Source: UMGS1279 sp045536815 (GTDB lineage Bacteria > Bacillota > Clostridia > Oscillospirales > Acutalibacteraceae). Taken from it: a stretch of 64,000 nt of DNA. Positions within the stretch are counted from its first letter, which is position 1; each line of letters opens with the position of its first letter. The position numbers were made by a program, and so were the translations under genes. The notes beneath the pieces were generated by a model. That model saw only the letters and a program-made list of their open reading frames with translations. It searched no databases and was not told the DNA's origin. This document shows, one piece after another, positions 42,927-51,596 of this stretch. The stretch spans positions 43,319 to 107,318 of the forward strand of contig JAZSOH010000004.1 of the NCBI GenBank assembly GCA_045536815.1. Direction: 5' to 3'.

Positions 42927-42954
42927 AAAGAGTCCGGCCTTAGCCGAACTCTTT
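42927..42954 (-). terminator. Terminator of cassette B
   Basis: Minus strand AAAGAGTTCGGC pairs with GCCGGACTCTTT (one mismatch); ATTCTTTT follows. Confidence 0.75.
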
Positions 42955-42969
42955 AAAAAACTTTTTAAT

Positions 42970-44946
42970 TTAAGAATTGTAACCGTAATTATCGGTTGTA
43001 TAAACTGTAACGCTTAAAGGCTGTAGGGTATCCTTTATGCTTGTGTTAACATTCTCTGCTATGCCGCTAACACCGGGGATTACGGCTTCTGCAGTGGGAT
43101 TTACAGTAGTTGTGCTGTAAATATGACGGTAGAAGGTTCTTCCGCCAAGAGAATTTTGGAAAGAAATCTCAACGGGAAAACTTGTAGACTGATAGTTGGT
43201 AACAACAACTGTAATCTCACCGTCATCGCGCTCAATACACGAGAAGTAATATCCCGACTGATTTTCCGGAGCAGCGCCGTCGTTACACATCACAAGCTTG
43301 CCTTGGCCAACAAACTTTTGAATCATAGCATACGAGTACCAACCAGACCTAGGAATAGAGCTTTCGTAGAGATTTGGCATAAATCCCGAACCAATTTGAA
43401 CGCCTTGGTCGAACTCGCCGCCGTGTTGGTCGTTTGGCCACTGCTGTTCAGAAAGCATCCAAATAAACACATTAGAAACGCCGCCCATATTCATAACGCC
43501 GTTTACCATAGCGCCAAAAGCAACGCCTGACATTGGGTCATCGTAAATGCCACGTTTCTCACTTTGGGAATAACTTATATCGGTTGCAACATTCCACTCG
43601 TCAATCCAGAATTCCTTACCCTTAGAAATAGCACTTCTCATAGCGTTGCCAACCTTGCGGTCGTTTCTTGCGTAAAAGTCGTCCTCTTCGAAGCTTTCGC
43701 CTCTATCGTAACCGTTATGGGTGCCGATAATATCAACCTCTTCGGTAAGGTTTTGGAGTGTATATTCAACAAGTCTCGAATATTTCTCTTCATCGTTTTC
43801 CTGGAAATCGCCGCCCCAGTTATCACAAGGACCTACGATTTTGTACTCATCGCGAAGGTTCATTTCCACGAGCGCCTCGTGGGTTGCGGTGATACCAATG
43901 TCAAACACCTTGCAAATCTTATCGTAATCACGAACATTGTTTACCATATAAGCGTTATTACACTCGGTAAAACCGAAAATATACTTGAAGTTGGTAAGAC
44001 CTTCTGCCCTGAATTTTTCAACAGAAGCCTTTACAAACTTTTTATAACCCGAAACGGCCTGCTTTGTGCGAATAGCTTCAATTTCGGCCTCAGTTTGACC
44101 CGAAGTTCCCGAATATGTTGAGCCCCAACCCGTACTTGTTATACCTGCAGGAAAGTAGCCATCAGGGAAATAGTACTGGAAGGTGTTCTCTGTAAAGTTA
44201 CCAAGGTACCAAGTAAATGTAAAAGCAACATCAATGTCGCGCTTTTTAAGTTCCTTTGCCGTTTTAATAAAGGAATTAAGGTATGGGCTATCGTCCCAAT
44301 GCCACTTATTATCCTTTTGGTTATAAACCATACCCGAACTATATGTAGTACGAACAATTTTTACACCCATTTTTTCAACTCTATCGAGTTCCAGGGCGGC
44401 TTGTTCATCGGTATAAGAAAATCCGTAGGTCGGGTGGCTCATATGAGTAAACAACATATAAATACCGTTAAAGCCAAGGAAGTTTTCATTTAAATAAGGC
44501 TGATTATTATTGATAACAAGGGGCTGATAGGTGGTTGTGCCTGCTAGTGAGTTTTGCAAGGCGTTATCTTGTTCTGTCTGCCCTAAAGAATCGGTGTTTT
44601 TATCAGCGTCGGTATTTGTATCCAAAACCGTCTCGTCATCTTCATTAGACGGTTTTGATGCGTCTGAACCCTCTTCTTTAGATGGGTTTGACGGGATTTT
44701 TAAACCGTCCGAGCTTTGCTCATTACCTTCTTCTAGAGTCTCGGTTAAAAAGCCTTCGCCCCATTCTTCAAACTTATCTTCTTTATTATCGGTACTATCT
44801 ACGGGATTTTCCGAACTTACAGGTTTATTTGTATCTAAAGTGTCCTTGCTGTTTTTACCCAACGTGAAATTCGCGGTTAGACCTAAAGCAATACATAAAA
44901 CTACACACAAAACGGTATGTAATATGGCTTTTTTTCTCATATTCAT
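42970..44946 (-). CDS. Membrane-anchored clan GH-A-like glycoside hydrolase (cassette B)
   Basis: 658 aa. The start is the second ATG (MNMRKK), seven bases after AGGAG. One N-terminal membrane helix (about 8-28) is followed by a Ser/Asp/Glu/Asn-rich linker to about 140. The catalytic part is closely similar to that of cassette A: LNENFLGFNGIYMLFTHM, GFTECNN (acid/base candidate, about 327), GPCDNWGGDF, FWIDEWNVAT (nucleophile candidate, about 449) and a C-terminal beta-sandwich ending SVTVYTT. The linker is wholly different from cassette A, so only the enzyme is conserved. It follows the repeat-protein gene by 29 bases. No CAZy family is evident to me; GH39/GH51 are the nearest by motif. Confidence 0.75.
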   Translation of the reverse strand: MNMRKKAILHTVLCVVLCIALGLTANFTLGKNSKDTLDTNKPVSSENPVDSTDNKEDKFEEWGEGFLTETLEEGNEQSSDGLKIPSNPSKEEGSDASKPSNEDDETVLDTNTDADKNTDSLGQTEQDNALQNSLAGTTTYQPLVINNNQPYLNENFLGFNGIYMLFTHMSHPTYGFSYTDEQAALELDRVEKMGVKIVRTTYSSGMVYNQKDNKWHWDDSPYLNSFIKTAKELKKRDIDVAFTFTWYLGNFTENTFQYYFPDGYFPAGITSTGWGSTYSGTSGQTEAEIEAIRTKQAVSGYKKFVKASVEKFRAEGLTNFKYIFGFTECNNAYMVNNVRDYDKICKVFDIGITATHEALVEMNLRDEYKIVGPCDNWGGDFQENDEEKYSRLVEYTLQNLTEEVDIIGTHNGYDRGESFEEDDFYARNDRKVGNAMRSAISKGKEFWIDEWNVATDISYSQSEKRGIYDDPMSGVAFGAMVNGVMNMGGVSNVFIWMLSEQQWPNDQHGGEFDQGVQIGSGFMPNLYESSIPRSGWYSYAMIQKFVGQGKLVMCNDGAAPENQSGYYFSCIERDDGEITVVVTNYQSTSFPVEISFQNSLGGRTFYRHIYSTTTVNPTAEAVIPGVSGIAENVNTSIKDTLQPLSVTVYTTDNYGYNS

Positions 44947-44975
44947 AAACATTCTCCTTTTCCTTCTGTGTAATT

Positions 44976-47900
44976 TTAGTTTGTTTCAAGCACTGTAACG
45001 CTAGGTGCTATATATGTTGTGTTAGGATTAGTTTCATATCCCATTACAGTTTTAACCGCATGAACAGAATATTTGCTGAAAATCATAAGCTCGTCGATAC
45101 TAGGTGTTCCCTCAATAATAAGGTAAACCTTTTCGCTGCTACCTGTAAAGAAATCGATTGAAGATGTTACTGTGGCGCCCGTTAGGGTATAAGCCGAAGA
45201 CGGAGCTCCCTCATAAAAAGCAGGTAACGGATTTACTCCGTCTGCAGAAAGGGTTATTTTACCATTTCCACTAGCTTTAAGCGAGAAGGTTGCATCAACG
45301 CCTTTTGTAACATTTATCTCATAAACGCCGGAGACACCATTCATAATATTCTCATAATACTGGTTTTTGCCAGCTACATTATAAAAGTCTTCACAGTAGA
45401 AAAGACTTGTTTCGCCAATAACTGTAGTGGGCACCTTTTCAAGAGTAATATCGTCTATCCACATTTCAGCAGTAGTATTGCCCGCATTAAACCAGGTATA
45501 AACAACGTTTTGTGTTGCCGAGGTTGTAAATTCTGCCGAGAATTTTTGCCACTCGCCAACATTTACATCCTGTTCGTGATAACGCAAAACTCCTGTAGTA
45601 GCATCACTGCTATTATAATTGTAATAGAAGCCGAAATAAGTGGGTTTAGTGCTTACTGCGTAGGCCCAGAAGCTCCAAACATATCTTGTGTTTGGCTCAA
45701 CAGGTATAGCAAACACCTTTTCGGTTTTGTTTGCAACTGCATAATCGTTAAGGGTTATGGCACTGTTCGAGGTCATAGCAGGAATATGCACTGCCTTTGT
45801 AACCTCACCGTTTTTAGCAGGCGCATTTTCAACCTTAAGGAAGGGACTGTCAAGCGGCACACAATAATCATCGAAGTTGACTTCATATTTATCTTGACCT
45901 ATAGTATGACCTTCAAAATGTGTTAAATCGGTTTCGGTAATAGTAATGTCGTCTACATATATTCCGCTGGATACCTGACCGAATTCAGTGCTAAGCGAAA
46001 CATAGTTTTGCCCCTTAGATGGCACATAATAGGTTTCGTAAAGTTGCCAAGTGTTAGTAGCTACATTGCCCGCAACATTGTTTCCTTTAGAACCCGATGT
46101 TGCACCGTCATAAGCAGTATAGAAAGAAAGCCAGTTTGTTTCAGGACTTCCCGAAGCGATTTTATACCTATAAGAAATTTTATAAACCTTATCGTCATAA
46201 ATCGGCACTGTGAAGTTTTGGTCGTTATCGGTTAGAACTGTTGCCCTATTAAACTCGGTATCACTTGTGTATGAGCCGCTCTTATAATAAAGCATATTGG
46301 AAGAATTACCGGCATAGTTTGTGGCGGACACAATCTCAAACCTTTCGGCATGTGAGGTAACATAATTTTTAGAAGAATCTTCAAAATCAATTACCCTAGT
46401 CTCCTCAGGGGTGCCGTAATCTTTGCTTCCCATCTCATATACAACAACGTCATCAATATAAATAAGTGCGTAATTCGGGTCAGAGCTTGTTGTATGTGAA
46501 GCAGCCGCTACCCTTACCGAAATGCCAAAATAGCTTTCATCTTCGGTTGCGGTAAAGGTGGTTACAAAATCTTCCCAAACGGGAGCTCCGTTAGCATCTT
46601 CACCCGTTGCCTTATCAATTTTTACAGGACTTTTAATAATTTGGCTATCATTTGTAACATTAACACCTACTGAAAGAGCAGCGCCATTTTTATAAACACC
46701 TGCTTTAAAAATATACTTATCGCTACCACTTGCAGTAGCAGAAGTTATATAGTACTTAAAGCTAATTGCGTATTTTTTGCCGCTTTCAAGCCCTTGAAGC
46801 TTAGTTGCTGCAGTTGAAAGATTTTCTTTATTAAATTTTAAAGATTTTTCGCCGCCATTATAGGTAACTGAGGTCTCATTAACAAGATAGTTTCCTCCGC
46901 TACCGTTTATAGAGGTATTTACATTGTTTCGGTAAACTTCCCAAGCGGAAACTGAATTATAGTCCTTATCTGCTACAACCTCTTTAACTGTAACATCAGC
47001 GAAATAAATGTTACCGTAATCTTCGTCATCATCGCCGCTACTTGCATATCTTAAGGAAATACCTAAATACTGTTCGTCAGTAGCGTCAAATACAAGGGAA
47101 ATTTCATTCCAAACAGCTTCGCCTTCAGAGTTTTTGCCAGTTGATGCCAAAACGCTCTTTTGTTCAGAAATCATATAACTTGTATCGGTTATAAGTCCAC
47201 CGGCCACAACAGGAGCATCCTTTTTATAAACACCGGCCTTGAAAATATAGTTGCCAACACCCTTGGCTATTGAAGAAGGAATATAATATTTGAAAGAGAT
47301 TTTATACTTTTTGCCTGCTACAGTATTTTCTATCTTCGAAGCCGCCGTGGCAACGTTTGAGGAGGCGTCCATTCTCAAAGAATTTGCGCCTTCATACTTA
47401 ATCTCTGCGCTTTCGTGGAACATCCAACTATGAGCAGATGTGCCGTCAAGCTTTGACGGATATGCAGTATTTCCATTTTTATAAAGGCCGAAATCTTCAG
47501 GCAGGTCGTAACCCTTAAGTATCTCTGTAACACTAAAGTCAGCAAAATAAAGGTTGCCGTAATCTTCTGAATTTTCTGTGCTCTTAGAATAGTTTGGTGT
47601 TATAACCAAATACTGCTCGTCGATAGCCTTAAAAGATATAGTAACTTCTTTGAAATTCAAATTGTCGTTTGCGTTTTTACCCGTTGCCTCTAAAACTGTA
47701 ACAGGACTAGATACCTTAAAGCTCATGTCAGTAATCGTTCCGTTTTCAGAAACGGGTGCGTTTTTAGCATAAACACCGGCAGTAAAAATATAATCATTAG
47801 CGCCCACTGTGTGTGACTTGGGTATAGCATACTTAAATTTTAGTGTATATCTTTTTCCGCTCTCAAGTCCCTCAAGCTTGGTTGCCGCAGCGGCACCGTT

Positions 47901-49181
47901 AAGAGCGCTATCAAATCGGATAAAGGTATTTATATCGGCATTTGCTTTTATTTCCTCATGGAAAGCAGTATTGCTAACAGAAGATCCATCAATCACTCCC
48001 GACTGATAAGCCCCCCAGCTTTCGGGTAAGGTGTACTCCTTTGGTGCCTTTTCAACGACAAAATCAGAAAGGCAGATTGAATCAGGGCTTCCCGAATAAG
48101 TGAAAGAAAGGGTCAAATACTGCTCACTTTCGGCAGTGAATATAAGAGAAACCTCTTCCCAGTTAGGATTATCGTTAACATCTAATCCGGTTGATGAAGT
48201 AATCTTCTTAGGCAGAGCCAGGGCATATCCATTATCTATTGTATAAGAATTTGTAAGCGGAGCATCTTTTGCATAAACGCCGGTTTCGAATATGCATCCC
48301 GATGTGCCGGGTTTTATGCCACTTGGAATGTAATATTTAAAACTAACTTTATATTTTTCACCTGCGGTAAGACCCTCAAGCTTTGTTGCAGAGGTTCCTA
48401 AATTAACGCTGCTTGAAAATGCAAGTGATTTTTGACCATTACAAAGTACTGTTTCACTTACAGTATAAAGCCAGTTTTGGCTAGATGTACCATCAATTTT
48501 TGACGGATAAGCGGAATGTCCTGTTTTATAAGCGCCCCAAAGTGCAGAGTTTACATATGTAAATTCTTCTTTTGGCACCTCGGTTACCTTAATGTCGGCA
48601 AAATGGAGTGTGCCCCAACCACCACAAAGGAAGGAAAGCGCTAAATACTGCGCCTCGGCACCTGCGGTTATGGTAAATGAAGCATCCTTCCAAACGGGGT
48701 TGCCACCCGCATCGGTACCCGTCGCCGAGGTTACACGAAGAAGGCTTGTTGTAGCATAGCTAGAGTCAACCGTATATGAATTGGTAAGCGGAGCGTTCTC
48801 TTTATAAACCGCAGCGTTAAATATATAACTCTGCGAGCCCATTGTAAACGCTGAAGGAACGTGATATTTAAAGGAGACAGTATACTTTTCGCCCTCGGTA
48901 AGACCCTCAAGCTTTGTAGCCGCAACTGCAATGTTTGCGCTACCGTCTACCGTAAAAGAATTTTGTCCCTCATAGGTTACTGAAGAGGAGCTCGAAAACA
49001 TCCAATTATGTTCAGAGGCACCATTTAAAAGGGCAGGATATGAAGGATGACCTGTTTTATAAAGTCCCCATGAAGTAACTAAGTTATAATCCTTTGCACC
49101 GTCTGCATTTGTGGTGAAAGAAAAATAGCAGGCAGTGATTAAAATTATTACTGATAAAAATATTGAAAGTAGTTTTTTCAT
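44976..49181 (-). CDS. Secreted multi-module carbohydrate-binding-like protein (cassette B)
   Basis: 1401 aa, a shorter paralogue of the giant protein. The signal peptide is MKKLLSIFLSVIILITACYF and on. Five tandem jelly-roll-like modules follow, starting near SWGLYK, LWGAYK, SWGAYQ, DFGLYK and AWEVYR, each with the KYKISFKYYIP and FKAGVYK strands. Module 1 matches module 1 of the giant protein and module 5 matches its module 10. The three C-terminal domains (VIDFEDS, VNFDDY and a last one ending PNTTYIAPSVTVLETN) match too. The Cys-rich inserts are absent. GGAGGT precedes the ATG. It has a near-consensus promoter and is followed by the cassette B hydrolase. Confidence 0.8.
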   Translation of the reverse strand: MKKLLSIFLSVIILITACYFSFTTNADGAKDYNLVTSWGLYKTGHPSYPALLNGASEHNWMFSSSSSVTYEGQNSFTVDGSANIAVAATKLEGLTEGEKYTVSFKYHVPSAFTMGSQSYIFNAAVYKENAPLTNSYTVDSSYATTSLLRVTSATGTDAGGNPVWKDASFTITAGAEAQYLALSFLCGGWGTLHFADIKVTEVPKEEFTYVNSALWGAYKTGHSAYPSKIDGTSSQNWLYTVSETVLCNGQKSLAFSSSVNLGTSATKLEGLTAGEKYKVSFKYYIPSGIKPGTSGCIFETGVYAKDAPLTNSYTIDNGYALALPKKITSSTGLDVNDNPNWEEVSLIFTAESEQYLTLSFTYSGSPDSICLSDFVVEKAPKEYTLPESWGAYQSGVIDGSSVSNTAFHEEIKANADINTFIRFDSALNGAAAATKLEGLESGKRYTLKFKYAIPKSHTVGANDYIFTAGVYAKNAPVSENGTITDMSFKVSSPVTVLEATGKNANDNLNFKEVTISFKAIDEQYLVITPNYSKSTENSEDYGNLYFADFSVTEILKGYDLPEDFGLYKNGNTAYPSKLDGTSAHSWMFHESAEIKYEGANSLRMDASSNVATAASKIENTVAGKKYKISFKYYIPSSIAKGVGNYIFKAGVYKKDAPVVAGGLITDTSYMISEQKSVLASTGKNSEGEAVWNEISLVFDATDEQYLGISLRYASSGDDDEDYGNIYFADVTVKEVVADKDYNSVSAWEVYRNNVNTSINGSGGNYLVNETSVTYNGGEKSLKFNKENLSTAATKLQGLESGKKYAISFKYYITSATASGSDKYIFKAGVYKNGAALSVGVNVTNDSQIIKSPVKIDKATGEDANGAPVWEDFVTTFTATEDESYFGISVRVAAASHTTSSDPNYALIYIDDVVVYEMGSKDYGTPEETRVIDFEDSSKNYVTSHAERFEIVSATNYAGNSSNMLYYKSGSYTSDTEFNRATVLTDNDQNFTVPIYDDKVYKISYRYKIASGSPETNWLSFYTAYDGATSGSKGNNVAGNVATNTWQLYETYYVPSKGQNYVSLSTEFGQVSSGIYVDDITITETDLTHFEGHTIGQDKYEVNFDDYCVPLDSPFLKVENAPAKNGEVTKAVHIPAMTSNSAITLNDYAVANKTEKVFAIPVEPNTRYVWSFWAYAVSTKPTYFGFYYNYNSSDATTGVLRYHEQDVNVGEWQKFSAEFTTSATQNVVYTWFNAGNTTAEMWIDDITLEKVPTTVIGETSLFYCEDFYNVAGKNQYYENIMNGVSGVYEINVTKGVDATFSLKASGNGKITLSADGVNPLPAFYEGAPSSAYTLTGATVTSSIDFFTGSSEKVYLIIEGTPSIDELMIFSKYSVHAVKTVMGYETNPNTTYIAPSVTVLETN
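46400..49090 (-). repeat. Five tandem ~530-bp module repeats in cassette B
   Basis: Module starts fall near 49080, 48545, 48020, 47500 and 46950. Similarity is clear at protein level and moderate at DNA level. Confidence 0.7.
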
Positions 49182-49211
49182 ATACGAACCTCCATACTTT
49201 GACTCATAGTA

Positions 49212-49240
49212 ATTTTACACTAAAACAGCCCCACTGTCAA
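49212..49240 (-). promoter_or_regulatory. Sigma-A promoter of cassette B
   Basis: Minus strand: TTGACA (complement of 49235-49240), 17 bases, TAAAAT (complement of 49212-49217). Confidence 0.78.
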
Positions 49241-49288
49241 TAGAAATCCATTAAATTTCTACTAAATAATATAATAATGTATAACAAC

Positions 49289-49317
49289 TTGACAAAGCAT
49301 AATACAGGTGTTAAAAT
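49289..49317 (+). promoter_or_regulatory. Sigma-A promoter of ribU
   Basis: TTGACA, 17 bases, TAAAAT; the FMN riboswitch begins about 20 bases further on. Confidence 0.75.
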
Positions 49318-49337
49318 TATACTATAATTTATATTAT

Positions 49338-49464
49338 GTTTCGGGGCGGGGTGTGATTCCCCACCGACGGTTACAGTCCGTGAACCGCCTTTGGCGGCCG
49401 ATTTGGTGAAATTCCAAAACCGACGGTAATTCAGTTTTTCTGATGAGTCCGGATGAGAGAAACT
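49338..49464 (+). promoter_or_regulatory. FMN riboswitch (RFN element)
   Basis: The conserved RFN blocks occur in order: TCGGGGCGGGGTG, CCCCACCGACGG, AGTCCGTGAACC, TTTGGTGAAATTCCAAAACC, CCGACGG and TGATGAGTCCGGATGAGAGAA. FMN binding normally favours the downstream terminator, so riboflavin uptake is shut when FMN is plentiful. Confidence 0.96.
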
Positions 49465-49482
49465 TTAGGCTTTAATTCATTT

Positions 49483-49519
49483 AAAACCGCCCCTTTACTA
49501 TGGGCGGTTTTATTTTTTT
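49483..49519 (+). terminator. FMN-controlled terminator
   Basis: AAAACCGCCC pairs with GGGCGGTTTT around CTTTACTAT, then TATTTTTTT. It ends next to the ribosome site of ribU. Confidence 0.88.
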
Positions 49520-49530
49520 GGGGTAAAAAA

Positions 49531-50130
49531 ATGAAAAATAAAAAAAATATTACTAAATACATAGCGGTTGTTGGAATAATGGGCGCACTTGGTTTTGTGC
49601 TTATGCTTTTGGAATTCCCTCTGCCTTTTTTGATTCCGGGCTTCATTAAGTTTGACGTTTCAGAACTTCCTGCCCTTATTACAGGGTTTGCATACGGCCC
49701 GCTTTCGGGAATTTTGGTATGCTTTATAAAGAATTTATTGCACCTACCTTTTACGTCATCTGCGGCGGTTGGCGAAATTTCAAACTTTTTACTTGGCGCA
49801 ATTTTTGTTGGAGTTTCCAGTGCGGTTTACCATATGAATAAGCAAAGAAAAACCGCCCTTTTAGGCTCTGTTTTGGGCGCTTTTGTTATGGCTGCTTTTT
49901 CGGTTGCAACAAATTATTTTGTAGTTTATCCCTGTTTTGAAATAGTTTATGGTATGCCGATGGAGGCTATAGTAGGTGCCTATAAAGCGCTTTTGCCCTC
50001 TGCAGACACACTTCTAAAAAGTCTTATAATTTTTAATTTACCGTTTAATTTTGCCAAAGGCCTTATTGATGCGGCTATATGCTTTTTAATTTATAAAAGA
50101 ATTTCGCCCATAATTAAAACCACAAAGTAA
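49531..50130 (+). CDS. ribU: Riboflavin ECF transporter S component RibU
   Basis: 199 aa, about six membrane helices. It is the substrate-binding subunit that works with a shared energising module (EcfAA'T), not encoded here. Family marks are ALGFVLMLLEFPLPFLIPGF, KFDVSELPALITGFAYGP and LLHLPFTSSAAVGEISNF. The start is the ATG giving MKNKKNI, with GGGG seven to eight bases upstream; the frame is open through the terminator but that part is leader. Control by the FMN riboswitch fixes the substrate as riboflavin with good confidence. Confidence 0.95.
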   Translation: MKNKKNITKYIAVVGIMGALGFVLMLLEFPLPFLIPGFIKFDVSELPALITGFAYGPLSGILVCFIKNLLHLPFTSSAAVGEISNFLLGAIFVGVSSAVYHMNKQRKTALLGSVLGAFVMAAFSVATNYFVVYPCFEIVYGMPMEAIVGAYKALLPSADTLLKSLIIFNLPFNFAKGLIDAAICFLIYKRISPIIKTTK

Positions 50131-50140
50131 AATTTGCCTC

Positions 50141-50168
50141 TTGACATTTTTTTCTCTTGTGATACAAT
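50141..50168 (+). promoter_or_regulatory. Sigma-A promoter of metK
   Basis: TTGACA, 16 bases, TACAAT, directly after ribU and about 25 bases before the SAM riboswitch. Confidence 0.75.
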
Positions 50169-50190
50169 ATAGACAAGAAATTTAATATTT

Positions 50191-50284
50191 CCTTATCAAG
50201 AGTGGCGGAGGGACAGGCCCTATGATGCCCGGCAACCTGATTTTCAAGGTGCTAAATCCTGCGGCTTAAGGCCGAAAGATGAGG
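50191..50284 (+). promoter_or_regulatory. SAM-I (S-box) riboswitch
   Basis: S-box blocks in order: CTTATCAAGAGTGGCGGAGG, GACAGGCCCTATGATGCCCG, GCAACC, AAGGTGCTAAATCC and AAAGATGAGG. SAM binding normally promotes termination at the hairpin that follows. Confidence 0.96.
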
Positions 50285-50289
50285 TGTTT

Positions 50290-50318
50290 AACCGCTCTTT
50301 CGCCGAGCGGTTTTTTTA
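50290..50318 (+). terminator. SAM-controlled terminator of metK
   Basis: ACCGCTC pairs with GAGCGGT (loop TTTCGCC), then TTTTTT. Confidence 0.88.
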
Positions 50319-50347
50319 ATGCGAAAATTGTAAATGGAGGTTATTTT

Positions 50348-51535
50348 ATGTCGAAATGGTTATTTACTTCTGAATCGGTTACTGAGGGTCATCCCGATAA
50401 AATAAGCGACAATATTTCTGATGCGGTGCTTGACGCTATTATAGAAAAAGACCCAAATGCACGTGTTGCCTGTGAAACCTTTTGCACAACAGGTATGGTA
50501 ACAGTTATGGGTGAAATTACAACAAACTGTAATGTTGATATTGCAAAAATAGCAAGGCAGGTTGTTTGTGATATTGGCTACGACAGTCCCGAAAAAGGCT
50601 TTGATGGTAACACTTGTGGCGTTATGGTTGCTTTGGACGAGCAGTCGAGCGACATCGCCCTTGGCGTTGACAATTCTTTGGAAAGAAAAGATGGCGAAAC
50701 CGATGAATTCAATCTTCATGGTGCCGGCGACCAGGGTATGATGTTTGGTTTTGCTTGTGATGAAACTCCCGAGCTTATGCCACTTCCCATATCCCTTGCA
50801 CACCGCTTGGCTAAAAGGCTTACTGCAGTTCGAAAATCGGGTGAGCTTTCCTACCTTCGTCCCGACGGCAAAACTCAGGTTACGGTTGAATATGATGATG
50901 GCAAACCCGTTAGAATTGATACAATTGTTATTTCCTCACAGCATAGCGAAAAGGTTTCTACCGAAAAGCTTAGAAAAGATATTAAGAAAAAGATTATTGA
51001 CGCTGAGCTTCGCGGTGAACTTTTAGACAAAAATACAAAGATTTTCATAAATCCTACAGGTAGATTTGTTATTGGCGGTCCTCAGGGTGATACAGGCCTT
51101 ACAGGCAGAAAAATTATAGTTGATACATACGGTGGCTACGCAAAGCACGGCGGTGGTGCTTTCTCGGGAAAAGACCCCACAAAGGTTGACCGTTCTGCCG
51201 CTTATGCCGCTAGATATGTTGCTAAAAACATTGTTGCCGCAGGTATTGCAAAACGTGCCGAAGTGCAACTGGCCTACGCTATTGGCGTTGCTACCCCTGT
51301 TTCTATTATGGTTGATACTGCGGGTACAGGTATTTGCGACGACGAGCTGATTGCAAAGGCAGTTTCAAAGGTTTTCGACCTTCGTCCTCTTGCGATTATC
51401 CGCGACCTTGACCTTAGAAAACCCATTTATAGAAGCCTTGCCGCCTACGGCCATTTGGGCAGAACCGAGCTTAACGTTGCTTGGGAGAGAACCGACCGAG
51501 TAGACTCTCTTAAAAAAGCTCTTGAAGAACTTTAA
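50348..51535 (+). CDS. metK: S-adenosylmethionine synthetase
   Basis: 395 aa. It makes SAM from methionine and ATP. ESVTEGHPDKISDNISDAVLD at the N-terminus (methionine and ATP site), GAGDQGMMFG (signature 1) and GGGAFSGKDPTKVDRS (signature 2, P-loop) are intact. The start is the ATG giving MSKWLFTSE; TGGAGG lies eight bases upstream, and the longer open frame runs back through the riboswitch terminator. Feedback by its product through the S-box explains its regulation. Confidence 0.98.
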   Translation: MSKWLFTSESVTEGHPDKISDNISDAVLDAIIEKDPNARVACETFCTTGMVTVMGEITTNCNVDIAKIARQVVCDIGYDSPEKGFDGNTCGVMVALDEQSSDIALGVDNSLERKDGETDEFNLHGAGDQGMMFGFACDETPELMPLPISLAHRLAKRLTAVRKSGELSYLRPDGKTQVTVEYDDGKPVRIDTIVISSQHSEKVSTEKLRKDIKKKIIDAELRGELLDKNTKIFINPTGRFVIGGPQGDTGLTGRKIIVDTYGGYAKHGGGAFSGKDPTKVDRSAAYAARYVAKNIVAAGIAKRAEVQLAYAIGVATPVSIMVDTAGTGICDDELIAKAVSKVFDLRPLAIIRDLDLRKPIYRSLAAYGHLGRTELNVAWERTDRVDSLKKALEEL

Positions 51536-51548
51536 AATAATATAATAA

Positions 51549-51588
51549 ACCCGACTTAAAGCGAAAACTTTAAGTCGGGTTTTTCTTT
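51549..51588. terminator. Bidirectional terminator between metK and the serine dehydratase
   Basis: ACCCGACTTAAAG pairs with CTTTAAGTCGGGT (13 bp), loop of six, T run on the plus strand; convergent genes on both sides. Confidence 0.9.
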
Positions 51589-51596
51589 TGGAGGTT

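Noticed and set aside
42885..42960. A complete tRNA gene
   Set aside because: Only the acceptor/T-arm-like hairpin is present; there is no D-arm, anticodon arm or CCA within the required distance.
42925..42960. Attachment site or integrated element boundary at the cassette gap
   Set aside because: No integrase, transposase, or flanking direct repeat was found; the tRNA-like hairpin alone is too little evidence.
43564..44121. Plus-strand open frame of about 185 codons opposite the cassette B hydrolase
   Set aside because: It lies fully inside a conserved enzyme gene; a matching antisense frame exists in the paralogue (33727-34236), as expected from conserved protein coding.
35121..49181. Cellulosome scaffoldin or sortase-anchored adhesin
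   Set aside because: I see no cohesin, dockerin, SLH or LPXTG segment at either end of the two repeat proteins; binding-module-like repeats remain the best reading.
49453..49530. Upstream in-frame extension of ribU
   Set aside because: The segment runs through the FMN-controlled terminator and is leader RNA; the ATG at 49531 fits the family start.
50279..50347. Upstream in-frame extension of metK
   Set aside because: It runs through the SAM-controlled terminator; the ATG at 50348 has a good ribosome site and matches the family N-terminus.
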